The notes under the pieces were generated by a model, which was not told the origin of the DNA, did no database searches, and saw nothing but the letters and a program-made list of their open reading frames with translations. From Nocardia vaccinii NBRC 15922 (lineage in GTDB: Bacteria; Actinomycetota; Actinomycetes; Mycobacteriales; Mycobacteriaceae), in contig NZ_BDCC01000035.1 of NCBI RefSeq assembly GCF_001613305.1, positions 1 to 64,000 on the forward strand: a stretch of DNA of 64,000 nt. The letters run 5' to 3'. This document shows, in pieces, positions 33,563-42,759 of this stretch (the stretch's first letter is position 1; every line of letters begins with the position of its first letter). The position numbers and the translations under genes are program-made.

Positions 33563-33964
33563 TCAACCGGCCAGCAGCACACCGAGAAACAAGGCAGCGA
33601 GCGCGCTGATGCCGGTGAGCGCGCCGAACACCGCCAGACCGGCGGTGCTGCGGGAGCGAGCATGCAGGAACGCGCTGATCCCGGACACCGCGACCACCGC
33701 GAGCTTGACGATCAGTGTGCTGCGATAGCTGCCGGTGTCCTCGTCCGCCTGCGCGGCGATATTCCATACGCCGGTCGCGATCAGCACCGCGAACGCCGGC
33801 CAGGCCACCTGATTGAACCGGCGGGCCGCGGTGGCGACAACCGGAGCGTCGAACCCGCGCAGTGCGGGAACCAGTGCGGCCAGCGTCAGCTGCCCGCCCA
33901 CCCAGATCGTGGCCGCCAGCACATGCAGGAACAAGCGAATCGTGTCCCATGACACCCCGAGCAT
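33563..33964 (-). CDS. CopD-like small membrane protein
   Basis: A 133-residue protein with four predicted membrane segments, opening SWDTIRLFLHVLAATIWVGG, the characteristic first helix of the CopD superfamily with its His and Trp-Gly. NQVAWPAFAVLIATGVWN follows. CopD proteins take part in copper import, and the divergent neighbour is a copper enzyme, so a copper-supply role is plausible. It is convergent with hcr and divergent from the nitrite-reductase-like gene. Confidence 0.8.
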   Translation of the reverse strand: MLGVSWDTIRLFLHVLAATIWVGGQLTLAALVPALRGFDAPVVATAARRFNQVAWPAFAVLIATGVWNIAAQADEDTGSYRSTLIVKLAVVAVSGISAFLHARSRSTAGLAVFGALTGISALAALFLGVLLAG

Positions 33965-34000
33965 GATCGTTGATCACTCCTTCCGGCAGTCCAGCGGGCC

Positions 34001-34015
34001 GGGGACTTTCGTCCC
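34001..34015. promoter_or_regulatory. DosR (DevR) box-like palindrome
   Basis: GGGGACTTTCGTCCC, arms GGGAC and GTCCC around a 4-base centre, closely follows the mycobacterial dormancy-regulon motif. It lies between the divergent CopD-like and NirK-like genes, 37 bases from the first and about 71 from the second. Hypoxia or NO control of both genes is inferred. Confidence 0.55.
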
Positions 34016-34085
34016 TGCCGGATCCGATCACCACGCCATACCTTGATCTGGTTTCCACTGGAACAGTAGTGAAAAAGCTAGGTGG

Positions 34086-36719
34086 TTGAACAGCTTGACC
34101 GACCTCGAACCGTCCCCGCAGCCGAGTTACCGGCGTTCGCCGCTGAACGAGACCGGCTCCTCACGGCGCCGTCGCCACCTCGTGGCCGCGAGCTTGATCG
34201 CAGGGTATCTGCTGGTAGCCGCCGCGGTGGTGGTGGCTCATCGGCTGGTGTCGCTGCCGGAATGGCTGGCGCTGCATCTGCTGGTGCTCGGTGCGGCCAG
34301 CAACGCGGTGCTCGTGTACAGCAGGCATTTCGCACAGGCGCTGCTGCATGCCAGGCCGGCATCGGAGCGCCCGGCGAACCTTCGGCTGACCGTGTTCAAT
34401 ACCGGTGCGATCGCGGTCCTTACCGGTATGTCGATCCGGTTGCCGTGGCTCGCGGCAACCGGGGCGGGACTGATCGTCGCGGTCGTGCTCGCGCACACGG
34501 TCAGCCTGATCCGCATGGCGGCGGCCGCGAAACTGTCCGGGCAGTTGCGCGTGGTGGTCCGGTACTATGTCGCCGCCGGTACGTGCCTGATCGTCGGCGG
34601 CACCCTGGGCGGGCTACTCGGTGGTGGAGCGGTACGCGCACCCGGCTGGGAACAAGCCCTGCGACTGACACACGCGCATCTGAATTTGCTGGGCTGGCTG
34701 GGCCTGACCGTGGTCGGCACCCTGTTCATGCTGTGGCCGGCGGTGCTGCGCACTCGCATGACGGCCACAGCGCCGGACACAGCCAGACGGGTTCTGGTGA
34801 TCATGGTCGCCGGTCTGGCTCTCGCCGCGGCAGGCACATTGCTCACTGGTCGCGCAGCGCAATGGCACTGGATGGCGGCCGCCGGCATGGCGGGCTACAC
34901 CGGTGGCGCGGCGTACGCGCTGTTGCCCGCAGCCCAGGAAATGCGTGTCAAACCTCCCCGCTCGGCCGCCCCGGTGGCGTTGCTCGCCGGCTATGGCTGG
35001 CTGCTCGCGGCCCTGACCATCGATGTCGTCGGTCTCACCCGAGGCAGCGGCACCGCCGACGAAGTGCTCGGCCGCCTGCTGGTACCGGTGATCGGCATCG
35101 GGGTCCTCGCCCAGATTCTGACCGGCGCCCTCACGTTCCTCATCCCGGTGACCGTCGGCGGCGGCCCGCTCGGCAACCGCCGACTCAGCGCGGTGCTGAC
35201 CTATGCGTGGCTGCCCCGAACCGTGCTGGGCAATCTGGGAACCCTGCTGCTCGCCCTGCCGATCGCCGGCGGATTGCGTGTCGTGGCCTGGGCGCTGGTG
35301 CTGACCGGCTTCGGATCGTTCCCGGTCCTGGTGGCCGCGGCCCTGGCAGCACTGCTCCGGCCCGCCGCCACCGCCACCGGCCAGTCCACGACTCTTCCGG
35401 TGCGGCGACCGGACGTCCATGAAATTCTGGCCGTCGGGTGCGTGGTGACGGTGCTGGTGGTGCTGGGCATGGTGGGTTCCGGCACCTGGCCGAATCATCG
35501 CCATTCGGCCGCACCCGCCGCGGTGACGGTGACCTCCGGCGTACCGGTGCCGATCACCGTCGATGAATTCGCCGTCACCCCAGCCACTCTCACCGTCACT
35601 CCCGGCACGGACCTGATTCTCACCGTGCACAACACCGGCATGATGAGCCATGACCTCGAACTCGACGGCGAACACGGCACCGGCATGCTCGCCCCCGGCG
35701 GCGTCCAGACCGTCGACCTCGGCGTCGTCACCCACGACGAGCAGGCCTGGTGCACAGTGCCCGGACACCGCGAAGCCGGAATGCTGCTCGCCATCCACAC
35801 CACCTTCGCCGAGCCGAGGTCCGGACAACCGGATCCGGCCATGGCCGGTCTCGGCGCGGCGACTCCCCCTCCGGCCTGGCGGCCCTACGACCCGGCGCTG
35901 CGCCCCGCGCCCGGCGGCACCGAACACGAGGTCGCGCTCCGAGCCGAACAGACCACCATCGACGTCGCTCCCGGTGTGCGCCAACAAGTGTGGACATACA
36001 ACGGCACCGTGCCCGGCCCGATGATGCACGGCCGAGTCGGTGACCTGTTCACCGTGCACCTGATCAACGGCGGCACGATGCCGCATTCCATCGACTTTCA
36101 CGCCAGCCAGGTCGACCCCGGAATCGCCATGCGATCGATCCCGCCAGGTGGTGAACTGACCTACTCGTTCCGGGCCGAACATTCCGGAATCTGGCTCTAC
36201 CACTGCGAAACCGCGCCCATGATCCAGCACGTGGCGATGGGAATGTACGGCGCAGTAGTAATCGATCCGCCCGGCCTGGCCCCGGTCAGCACCTCGAAGG
36301 TATTCGTGCAGTCCGAGTTCTATCTCGGCCCGAACGGCGGTGTGCCGGCACTGACGCAACTGCTGGCCGCGAACCCGAACCTGGTGCTGTTCAACGGCTA
36401 CGCCGACCAGTACCGCCACGCGCCGATTCACGTACCCGCCGGACAGCGCATCCGCCTATGGATACTCGACGCCGGCCCCAACGAGCCCACCGCCTTCCAC
36501 GTGGTCGGCGCCCAGTTCGACACCGTCTTCAAAGAGGGCGCGTATCTTCTGCAACCCGGAAACCCCGCCGATGGCGCCGCGCAGGAACTGGATCTGCAGC
36601 CCGGCGCCGGTGGCTTCGTGGAATTCACACTCCCCCAACCGGGCACGTACACCTTCACCACACACCGGCTCGCCGACGCCGAGCGCGGAGCCATGGGCAC
36701 CCTCATCGCCGACCCGTGA
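34086..36719 (+). CDS. Membrane-fused cupredoxin / copper nitrite reductase-like (NirK/AniA) protein
   Basis: An 877-residue protein. The TTG start has a poor ribosome site and a TTG three codons later is an alternative. Residues about 30-470 contain some 12 membrane helices with conserved His (THAHLNLLGWLGLTVVG), like NnrS or haem-copper-related membrane domains. Residues about 480-570 are a cupredoxin (VTPATLTVTPGT, HDLELDGEHG, WCTVPGHREAGM). Residues about 600-875 are two more cupredoxin folds with NirK-like copper ligands: PHSIDFHASQ, LYHCETAPMIQHVAMGM, RHAPIHV and AFHVVGAQFD. Together with hcp nearby this suggests reduction of nitrite to NO at the outer membrane face. A multicopper oxidase with another substrate remains possible. 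Confidence 0.75.
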   Translation: MNSLTDLEPSPQPSYRRSPLNETGSSRRRRHLVAASLIAGYLLVAAAVVVAHRLVSLPEWLALHLLVLGAASNAVLVYSRHFAQALLHARPASERPANLRLTVFNTGAIAVLTGMSIRLPWLAATGAGLIVAVVLAHTVSLIRMAAAAKLSGQLRVVVRYYVAAGTCLIVGGTLGGLLGGGAVRAPGWEQALRLTHAHLNLLGWLGLTVVGTLFMLWPAVLRTRMTATAPDTARRVLVIMVAGLALAAAGTLLTGRAAQWHWMAAAGMAGYTGGAAYALLPAAQEMRVKPPRSAAPVALLAGYGWLLAALTIDVVGLTRGSGTADEVLGRLLVPVIGIGVLAQILTGALTFLIPVTVGGGPLGNRRLSAVLTYAWLPRTVLGNLGTLLLALPIAGGLRVVAWALVLTGFGSFPVLVAAALAALLRPAATATGQSTTLPVRRPDVHEILAVGCVVTVLVVLGMVGSGTWPNHRHSAAPAAVTVTSGVPVPITVDEFAVTPATLTVTPGTDLILTVHNTGMMSHDLELDGEHGTGMLAPGGVQTVDLGVVTHDEQAWCTVPGHREAGMLLAIHTTFAEPRSGQPDPAMAGLGAATPPPAWRPYDPALRPAPGGTEHEVALRAEQTTIDVAPGVRQQVWTYNGTVPGPMMHGRVGDLFTVHLINGGTMPHSIDFHASQVDPGIAMRSIPPGGELTYSFRAEHSGIWLYHCETAPMIQHVAMGMYGAVVIDPPGLAPVSTSKVFVQSEFYLGPNGGVPALTQLLAANPNLVLFNGYADQYRHAPIHVPAGQRIRLWILDAGPNEPTAFHVVGAQFDTVFKEGAYLLQPGNPADGAAQELDLQPGAGGFVEFTLPQPGTYTFTTHRLADAERGAMGTLIADP

Positions 36720-36770
36720 GGAACTCTCCCCATCATCGCAGCGGCGCGAGATGAGCTGCTATGCAACGTC

Positions 36771-36800
36771 TTTCAGGCTGCCGAACAACCGATATGCGGC
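36771..36800. repeat. 30-base dispersed repeat, copy B
   Basis: Identical over 30 bases to 24853-24882. It is followed by TGAGCGGATATTCGCTC, which contains a short inverted repeat (GAGCG/CGCTC). Between the nitrite-reductase-like gene and the EthD gene. Confidence 0.75.
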
Positions 36801-36917
36801 ATGAGCGGATATTCGCTCGTGCTCCTGCTCGTGTGCTTTTAAGGTGGTGCCGGTATGGCGACGGCCCGAGATCTCCGGGGTGTTGTGGTCGCTCGCCGCT
36901 GAACGGAGGTTGTTGTT

Positions 36918-37229
36918 GTGCACAAGCTGATGGTCCTGTATCCCGAGCCCGCCGATCCCGACCACTTCCGCGACTACTACGTGAGCAACCACCTCCCGCT
37001 GGTCACGCGCATGCCCGGCCTGCTCGCGTGGCGCTACAGCTTCGAGGTGGCAGCGACGCAGGGACAGACGCCGTACTTCGCGGTCTTCGAGGCCGAGTTC
37101 GCTGACGCTGCGGCAATGACGGCGGCGAGGGCGTCTCCGCAGGGCCGGCAGGTGGCTGCCGATGTCGCCAACTACGCCACCGGTGGCGCGGTCGTCATCC
37201 ACTTCCCGGTGCAGAACGGCACCTGCTGA
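36918..37229 (+). CDS. EthD-family protein
   Basis: A 103-residue protein starting at GTG with GGAGG about nine bases upstream. It shows the EthD dimeric alpha-beta-barrel pattern: KLMVLYPEPADPDHFRDYY, then HLPLVTRMPGLLAWRYSF and a PYFAVFEAEFADAAAMTAA helix. EthD-like proteins occur in degradative pathways and act as small decarboxylase or stress proteins. It is a single gene here with no pathway neighbours, so the substrate is unknown. Confidence 0.88.
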   Translation: MHKLMVLYPEPADPDHFRDYYVSNHLPLVTRMPGLLAWRYSFEVAATQGQTPYFAVFEAEFADAAAMTAARASPQGRQVAADVANYATGGAVVIHFPVQNGTC

Positions 37230-37515
37230 GCAAGACAATGCCGTCGGCATGCTGTGCACAGTCGGCATGGCCGGCCCGTATCGCTACCCCGGCTTTCAAA
37301 TGTCAGGATGAACCCTTGGAAGTCACTGGACACATGTCAAGAAAGTCGGGTTCATTACCCTGATCCGACGCTGTTCCGGACCCGTTACCGCCGCCGCCAA
37401 CCGGGGCCCCGCTCGCGCGACTCCGGTCGGGTGATCCTTGGTCGATGCGGCACAGCTGATCGAGTTCGTTCGGGAGTATCAGCCTGGTGCGTGCCGTACC
37501 CCGGACGGTCGTGGT

Positions 37516-38562
37516 TCAGTGACCGGTGTCGAGTGCGTGGGCGATCAGTGGCCAGGACCGGGCCATTTCGTCGGTCCAATAGGGCCAGGAGTGGGTGCCG
37601 GTGGGGCGCAGATTCACCGTCGCGGGGATCTTCAGTTGCGCGAGCCGCTGAGCGAGGGCGGTGGCGCAGGCGTAGGCACCGGCCTCGAGAGGGCCGCCGA
37701 CGGTGATGTCGTCGGGCAGGTCGGCCTGCCCTGGCACATCGTGCTCGCCGGGGATCCCGCTACCCGAAGACAGGTAAACCGCAGTGCCACGCAGAGCGGT
37801 CGCGTGGGTCATGACGTCATGGGCGAGCCAGTCGGGATCATCGCGCGAGCCGAACATATTGTCCGGGTTGCCGTGATAGGTTTCCACGATCGCGCGAGCC
37901 TGGTCCTGACCAGGACCTGGAGCGGTGCTGTAGCAGCCGCTGTGCGCGGCCACTGCCCGATACAGGCCCGGGTTGCGTACCGTCAGCATCATCGCCGCCT
38001 CCCCACCCATCGACACCCCCTCGATAGCCTGGCGGCCGTTGCCCTCGAAGCGTGCGTCGATCAGCGGCGGTAATTCGCGGGTGAGGAATGTTTCCCATTT
38101 GTTGGTGCCCAGTACCAGGTCGCGGCGCTGCCAGTCGGTGTAGAGGTTGGCCGGTCCCCCGGTGGTCAGCACGACGTTGACGTTCTTGTCGGCGAAGAAC
38201 TGCACCGCATGCCCGTGCTCGGTCCAGCTGCTTTCGTTCTCCGGGGCACCGCGCCCATCCAGCAGGTACAGACTCGGCCGCGGCCGACTGCGGTCGGCAG
38301 GCAGCAACACTTGCACCTGAACCACCCGGTGCATCGCCGGTGACTGCACGAACACCCGCAGCCACCGGTCGGTGATCGGCTCGATCCGGGTGATGGCCGG
38401 CCGGGTGGGAAGGGTAGCGCTGCTTTCGGCGGGGGCCTGGTACCCGCTGGAGGAACCCATGTCCGGACCGGAGGTCGGTGGCGCCGCCGCAGCCAATCCT
38501 GTCGCCAGTACCAATATTCCCGCCGCCGAAACGACCTCGCTCACCGCGCGCCACCCTCGCAC
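37516..38562 (-). CDS. Antigen 85-like mycolyltransferase/esterase
   Basis: A 348-residue secreted protein. GTG at 38562 gives a proper signal peptide (RAVSEVVSAAGILVLATGLA) and has a GGAAG ribosome region. The frame is open further upstream, but that DNA is AT-richer and looks like a promoter. The alpha/beta-hydrolase fold shows SLYLLDGRGAPENESSW, the nucleophile elbow GVSMGGEAAM, and the catalytic His in THSWPYW. The family transfers mycolic acids to trehalose and arabinogalactan in the envelope. Stand-alone gene. Confidence 0.85.
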   Translation of the reverse strand: MRGWRAVSEVVSAAGILVLATGLAAAAPPTSGPDMGSSSGYQAPAESSATLPTRPAITRIEPITDRWLRVFVQSPAMHRVVQVQVLLPADRSRPRPSLYLLDGRGAPENESSWTEHGHAVQFFADKNVNVVLTTGGPANLYTDWQRRDLVLGTNKWETFLTRELPPLIDARFEGNGRQAIEGVSMGGEAAMMLTVRNPGLYRAVAAHSGCYSTAPGPGQDQARAIVETYHGNPDNMFGSRDDPDWLAHDVMTHATALRGTAVYLSSGSGIPGEHDVPGQADLPDDITVGGPLEAGAYACATALAQRLAQLKIPATVNLRPTGTHSWPYWTDEMARSWPLIAHALDTGH

Positions 38563-39317
38563 CCGCTGCGCTTCCAGGTGTCGCCGCGGCGATACCTCGG
38601 CATCATCGTCGATATTTTCCTCGGATGTATTCCTTTTCTTGCGGAGTTTGTCACAAATGGTCCGTTGTGCGGACTTTTCGAAATCGCAGGACACGACTCG
38701 AGTAAAACCCATGAACAACCCGTTCTTCACGCATGGAAAGGAACGTGTTCCTGTTCGGTGAGGTGGTCGCGAAATTGCGCCAGGAAATCCGCGAGACGGA
38801 GATGTGGCACACCATCTTTCATGAGCCATATCACTACCAATGGTGGGGATATGGGGTGGGATCGTGTTGTCTGGTGCGCGCGCTCGCCGACCGGCTCGAC
38901 GGCCTGTGCACGGAGAACCGAGCCCGTCCGGTCTCCGGGAGCTGTGACGCCCGAGGACACCGTAGACGCGGCAGTTGCGATCGCGGGGCCACTGTTCTAC
39001 CGGAGGTGAATCTCCCGCGCCGCGGCCGCGACAGCCATGACGGGCTCCGTTCGGGGGTGGGATTCGCGCGGCGGGTTGGCGATGGCCGGCCGACGCCAGA
39101 TGGTGACGGCCTCCTCGGCCGGGTTGAACTCGGATACTCCGCAGTAGGTTGAGCAACACAGCCTCTCCGAGCCGCTCGGTCACTCCGGGCCCGAAGCCGT
39201 GCTTTTTTGCCGGTGGCCGTCGATGTCGAAGGACAACTCTTCCCCATCGACCCGGCGATCCGTATTCGCTGGGTATTACCGGCGCGCGGGATTTCGGAAC
39301 TGGCAGAAAGGTCATCA
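38563..39317. other. Long intergenic region
   Basis: About 750 bases between divergent genes. The 38580-38720 part is distinctly AT-richer and probably holds the mycolyltransferase promoter. Several open frames exist but none has a ribosome site together with coding character. A GGGTAT word at 39271 recalls a sigma-B/F -10 element for the STAS operon, but no matching -35 is seen. Confidence 0.45.
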
Positions 39318-39692
39318 GTGCGCTACGAAGATCAACGGCGCGGTTTCACGATCGACGTGGTCTCGGTCGGCGCGACCGCCATCGTGGCCACGATCGGCGA
39401 GGTCGATATGCACACTGCACCTCGCCTGGAGGAAGCCATCGACCACGCGCTCGCCACCCGGCCGCGCCGGCTCGTCGTCGACCTGTCGCGGGTGGGTTTC
39501 TTCGATTCGTCGGGGTTGAACGTTCTCCTGCGCGTGGTGCGCGACCGAGAACTGCGCGTGGTGGGGTCCGAGGTGGTGCGGCGGCTGATCGAGCTGACCG
39601 GACTGACCGAGGTGATCCGGATGTTCGGGACCGTCGACGATGCGCTCGCCGGGCCATCGCCGGTGATCGGTGGACGCCGTGACGACGAGTAG
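39318..39692 (+). CDS. STAS-domain anti-anti-sigma factor
   Basis: A 124-residue protein. GTG at 39318 is chosen for its AAAGG ribosome site and domain fit. The STAS core is ATIGEVDMHTAPRLEEAIDH, RLVVDLSRVGFFDSSGLNVL, with the phosphorylatable Ser in the DSSGL motif, and a final helix LTEVIRMFGTVDDAL. It would bind the anti-sigma kinase when unphosphorylated and free a sigma factor. It overlaps the next gene by 23 bases. Confidence 0.9.
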   Translation: MRYEDQRRGFTIDVVSVGATAIVATIGEVDMHTAPRLEEAIDHALATRPRRLVVDLSRVGFFDSSGLNVLLRVVRDRELRVVGSEVVRRLIELTGLTEVIRMFGTVDDALAGPSPVIGGRRDDE

Positions 39693-40128
39693 CGGACGGA
39701 CCGCAGGGAAACGGACGGAGTCGATGGCAGGTTCCGGCTGCACCGCGGCCCCACTCCATATCGAATTCCGGGCGCACACAGCGGAACTCGGTCGCGTTCG
39801 CGGCCTACTCCGGTCGTGGCTGGCTCAGATCGTGCCGGACTCCCGGCAACTCGACGATGTCCTGCTGGCGGTGAACGAGGCTTGCTCGAATTCGATCGAA
39901 CACGGGCATCGCTGCGATGGTGCGATCATCCACCTGCACGCGACCGGGGGTGAGTCGTTGCGCATCACCGTCTCCGATGCCGGTACCTGGCGCATTCCCC
40001 GCCGAGACCCGCGGATCGACCGCGGACGCGGCCTGCCCCTGATGCGTGCCCTGATTCCCGACACACGCGTCCTACCCGGAGCTTCCGGTACGACGGTCGA
40101 ATTCGTCGTTCCCCTGCCCGCCCCGTGA
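39670..40128 (+). CDS. Anti-sigma factor, RsbW-type serine kinase
   Basis: A 152-residue protein with a GHKL ATPase fold: N-box NEACSNSIEHGH, G1 region SDAGTWR, and a G2-like GRGLPLMRAL. RsbW-type proteins hold a stress sigma factor and phosphorylate the STAS antagonist. The start GTG lies inside the STAS gene; a later ATG at about 39724 would also retain the domain. The sigma factor itself is not in the window. Confidence 0.9.
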   Translation: MDAVTTSSGRTAGKRTESMAGSGCTAAPLHIEFRAHTAELGRVRGLLRSWLAQIVPDSRQLDDVLLAVNEACSNSIEHGHRCDGAIIHLHATGGESLRITVSDAGTWRIPRRDPRIDRGRGLPLMRALIPDTRVLPGASGTTVEFVVPLPAP

Positions 40129-40193
40129 CCGAGAACGTGCCGTGCCGGCCCTTCCGGCACGACCGCCCCACAATCTTCGGAGGAGAGCACTGC

Positions 40194-41573
40194 GTGGACG
40201 ATTCGCTCGACGTCGCGGACCCGAGTCGTGACCAGGACACCATCGAGGGCCTGACGCGACTGCTGCACCGGACCCGCACGGCACTGGCCGACGAGCAGGA
40301 GCGGACCGCGTTCCTCGCCGAGGCATCCGACATCCTGCTCGCCTCGTTGAACGTCGAACGCTGTATGGAATCGACGGTGCGCATGGCCGCACGTCACCTC
40401 GCGGACGCAGCGGTGGTCGTAGCGCCCGCCGTCGGCTATCGCCTGCCGATGACCTCGTGCGAAACCTCGAGCCTGGTCCGTCATCAGCTCGTCGAGGAAG
40501 ACCCCGAGGACGTGGCAGGGGTCAGCGAAGCCCTACGCGGCTTTCCACCCGTGCCCTCACGCTGGATCGATCCGGCAACGGTGCCGCAGTGGCTCATTCC
40601 CGCCGACTTCTCCGGTCCGGTGGGCTCGGTCGTGATCACGCCGTTGCCCGGGCACGGGGTGCCGGCCGGAGCCCTGGTACTGCTGCGGCGAACCGGTCAG
40701 CAGGTCTTCAGTGAACGCGACGAGGTCTTCGCCCAACTGTTCGCCGCTCGCGCCGGCGGCGCACTGTCCGCAGCCAGGCTCTACGCCGAACAAGCGAGTA
40801 TTACCGGCATATTGATGCGCGAACTGCTGCCGCCGCGGCTGCAGCGGGTGCACGGTGTGGAATTGGCCGGGGGCTACCGGGCATCGGCCGACCACGAAGT
40901 CATCGGCGGCGACTTCTACGACATCCATCCGGGCGCCACACCGGACGCGGAGACCCTGGTCGTGCTCGGCGACGTATGCGGCAAGGGGCTGGAGGCAGCG
41001 GTGCTGACCGGCAAGATCCGCAATACGCTGCACGCGCTGGTGCCGCTGGCAGGCGACCACCTGCGGATATTGAACCTGCTCAACAGCGCGCTGCTGTCGT
41101 CGCATCACGACCGGTACGCCACCGTGCTGCTGGCATCGGTGGCCCGTCGCGAGGACCGGGTGACGCTGCGACTGACCTCCGGAGGGCATCTTCCGCCGAT
41201 GATCGTGCGCGCCGACGGCACGGTGCAGACGGCCGACACCCGCGGCCAACTGGTCGGCGCCCTCCCCCGCGTCACCGCGAGCACCTTCCAGACTTCGCTG
41301 GCACCCGGCGAAACCTGCCTGCTCTACACCGACGGGGTCACCGAGGCCCGCGGCGGCCCGCTCGGGGACCGGATGTTCGGCGAACAGCGGCTCCGTGCCG
41401 CGTTGAGCGACTGCGCGGGTATGCCGGCCGAAGCGGTCGTCGAACACATTCAGATGCTCACCTCGCAGTGGGTCGGTGCACATCAGCACGACGACATCGC
41501 CGTCGTTGCCATCACGGCTCCGCGCCATCCGACCGCTATCGACCAGCCCGGCGCAGGAGGGCGCATCGTATGA
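40194..41573 (+). CDS. GAF-PP2C (SpoIIE/RsbU-type) serine phosphatase
   Basis: A 459-residue protein. GTG at 40194 has a strong GGAGGAG upstream; the open frame to 40125 is less likely. A short coiled coil (DTIEGLTRLLHRTRTALADE) leads to a GAF-like sensor at residues 45-230. The phosphatase domain follows: GGDFYDIHPG, VLGDVCGKGLEAAVL, LTSGGHLPPMI, LYTDGVTEARGG and HDDIAVVAI, with the metal-binding Asp residues in place. It should dephosphorylate the STAS protein upstream. Its stop overlaps the B12 gene by ATGA. Confidence 0.92.
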   Translation: MDDSLDVADPSRDQDTIEGLTRLLHRTRTALADEQERTAFLAEASDILLASLNVERCMESTVRMAARHLADAAVVVAPAVGYRLPMTSCETSSLVRHQLVEEDPEDVAGVSEALRGFPPVPSRWIDPATVPQWLIPADFSGPVGSVVITPLPGHGVPAGALVLLRRTGQQVFSERDEVFAQLFAARAGGALSAARLYAEQASITGILMRELLPPRLQRVHGVELAGGYRASADHEVIGGDFYDIHPGATPDAETLVVLGDVCGKGLEAAVLTGKIRNTLHALVPLAGDHLRILNLLNSALLSSHHDRYATVLLASVARREDRVTLRLTSGGHLPPMIVRADGTVQTADTRGQLVGALPRVTASTFQTSLAPGETCLLYTDGVTEARGGPLGDRMFGEQRLRAALSDCAGMPAEAVVEHIQMLTSQWVGAHQHDDIAVVAITAPRHPTAIDQPGAGGRIV

Positions 41574-42742
41574 CCGAAGACAGGATCAGGACCGCGGCGG
41601 ACCCGCATCGCCTCAGCGAAGAACTCTGGCGCGCTGTCACCGACCGTGACGAGCATGACGCCACCGCGATCGTTCTCGGCGCGGTGGAGACGGGTCTGAG
41701 TCCGGAAGTGGTGCTACTGGAGGTGATCGCGCCCGTCCAGCGCCGGGTCGGCACGGAATGGGCGGCCAACCGGATCACCGTGGCCCGAGAGCACGCTGCC
41801 ACCGCGATCAACGATCGCGTGATAGCCGCACTGGCGCGGCACCCCGCCGCGAAGCCCACCATGACCGCCGGCCGGGTGACCGTGGCCTGCGTGGACGGCG
41901 AATGGCATGCGCTGCCCGCGCGATTGTTGGCCGAAGTGCTGCGCCTGCGAGGCTGGCGCGTCGATTTTCTCGGCGCCCAAATGCCCACTCAGCACCTCGT
42001 CGCGCATCTGCATCAGCACAACTCCGACGCGGTGGCACTGTCTTCCTCGCTCTCCACCCGGCTTCCGACCGCGCACGCCGCGATTACCGCGTGTCAGGCG
42101 ACCGGCGTCCCCGTTCTGGCAGGCGGCGCCGCCTTCGGCCCGGACGGTCGCTACGCGCGACTGCTGGGCGCCGACGCGTGGGCGCCGGACGCGACAGCCG
42201 CCGCCGAACTCCTCGGCCGAGGGCTGCAGCGCGCTCGCCGCTATCCGCAGGGCAAACCAGTGGACGACCTCCCGCATCTGGCTGATCAGGAGTACACCAT
42301 GGTCACCCGCACGGCAGCACAGCTGGTCGAAACCACTGTGCTGGAACTGGAAGACCGGTTCCCGCCGATGCGAGCCTACGACGAAGCGCAGCGCGAACGA
42401 ACGGTCGAGGACATCGCACACATCGTCGAATTTCTGGCCACGGCTCTCTACGTCGACGACGACGACCTGTTCCGGGGCTTCATCACCTGGACCGCAGACA
42501 TTCTCGACGCGCGCAACGTCCCGGTCATCTCCCTGTCTCCGGCCCTGGACATCCTCGCAACCCGATTGAGGACTTTCCCCGGGCTGGGCGACTCCTGGCC
42601 GCTGGCCGAGACTGTCTCTTCCGCAAGATCGATTCCTCCCATCCGACGGCAGGAATCAGCTGAAGCCGACTCGGGGGCATTTCCCTACTTCTTCGCCGGT
42701 TGCCATCGCATTTATGCGTCAAGTGAAACAACCACGCGATAG
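41570..42742 (+). CDS. Cobalamin (B12)-binding domain regulator
   Basis: A 390-residue protein starting at ATG in an ATGA overlap, with AGGAGGG upstream. Residues 15-90 are the helical cap (VLLEVIAPVQRRVGTEWAAN, REHAATAINDRVIAAL). Residues 95-225 are a B12-binding Rossmann domain: VDGEWHALPARLLAEVLRLRG, where the His would ligate cobalt although the usual DxHxxG Gly is replaced, and SSSLSTRL and VLAGGAAFG loops. The C-terminal 150 residues are helical. As last gene of a partner-switch operon it is probably a light, redox or cobalamin input to the sigma-factor switch. A photoreceptor role is inferred. Confidence 0.85.
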   Translation: MTEDRIRTAADPHRLSEELWRAVTDRDEHDATAIVLGAVETGLSPEVVLLEVIAPVQRRVGTEWAANRITVAREHAATAINDRVIAALARHPAAKPTMTAGRVTVACVDGEWHALPARLLAEVLRLRGWRVDFLGAQMPTQHLVAHLHQHNSDAVALSSSLSTRLPTAHAAITACQATGVPVLAGGAAFGPDGRYARLLGADAWAPDATAAAELLGRGLQRARRYPQGKPVDDLPHLADQEYTMVTRTAAQLVETTVLELEDRFPPMRAYDEAQRERTVEDIAHIVEFLATALYVDDDDLFRGFITWTADILDARNVPVISLSPALDILATRLRTFPGLGDSWPLAETVSSARSIPPIRRQESAEADSGAFPYFFAGCHRIYASSETTTR

Positions 42743-42759
42743 CGATGAACTCCGCTCCG

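Noticed and set aside
34082..35422. Second plus-strand frame of 446 codons overlapping the NirK-like gene
   Set aside because: Arg-rich +1 frame shadow; membrane helices and copper motifs are all in the other frame.
38733..39152. Plus-strand 139-codon frame upstream of the STAS operon
   Set aside because: Starts plausibly but becomes Arg/Gly-rich without structure; no ribosome site and it sits in a promoter-like region.
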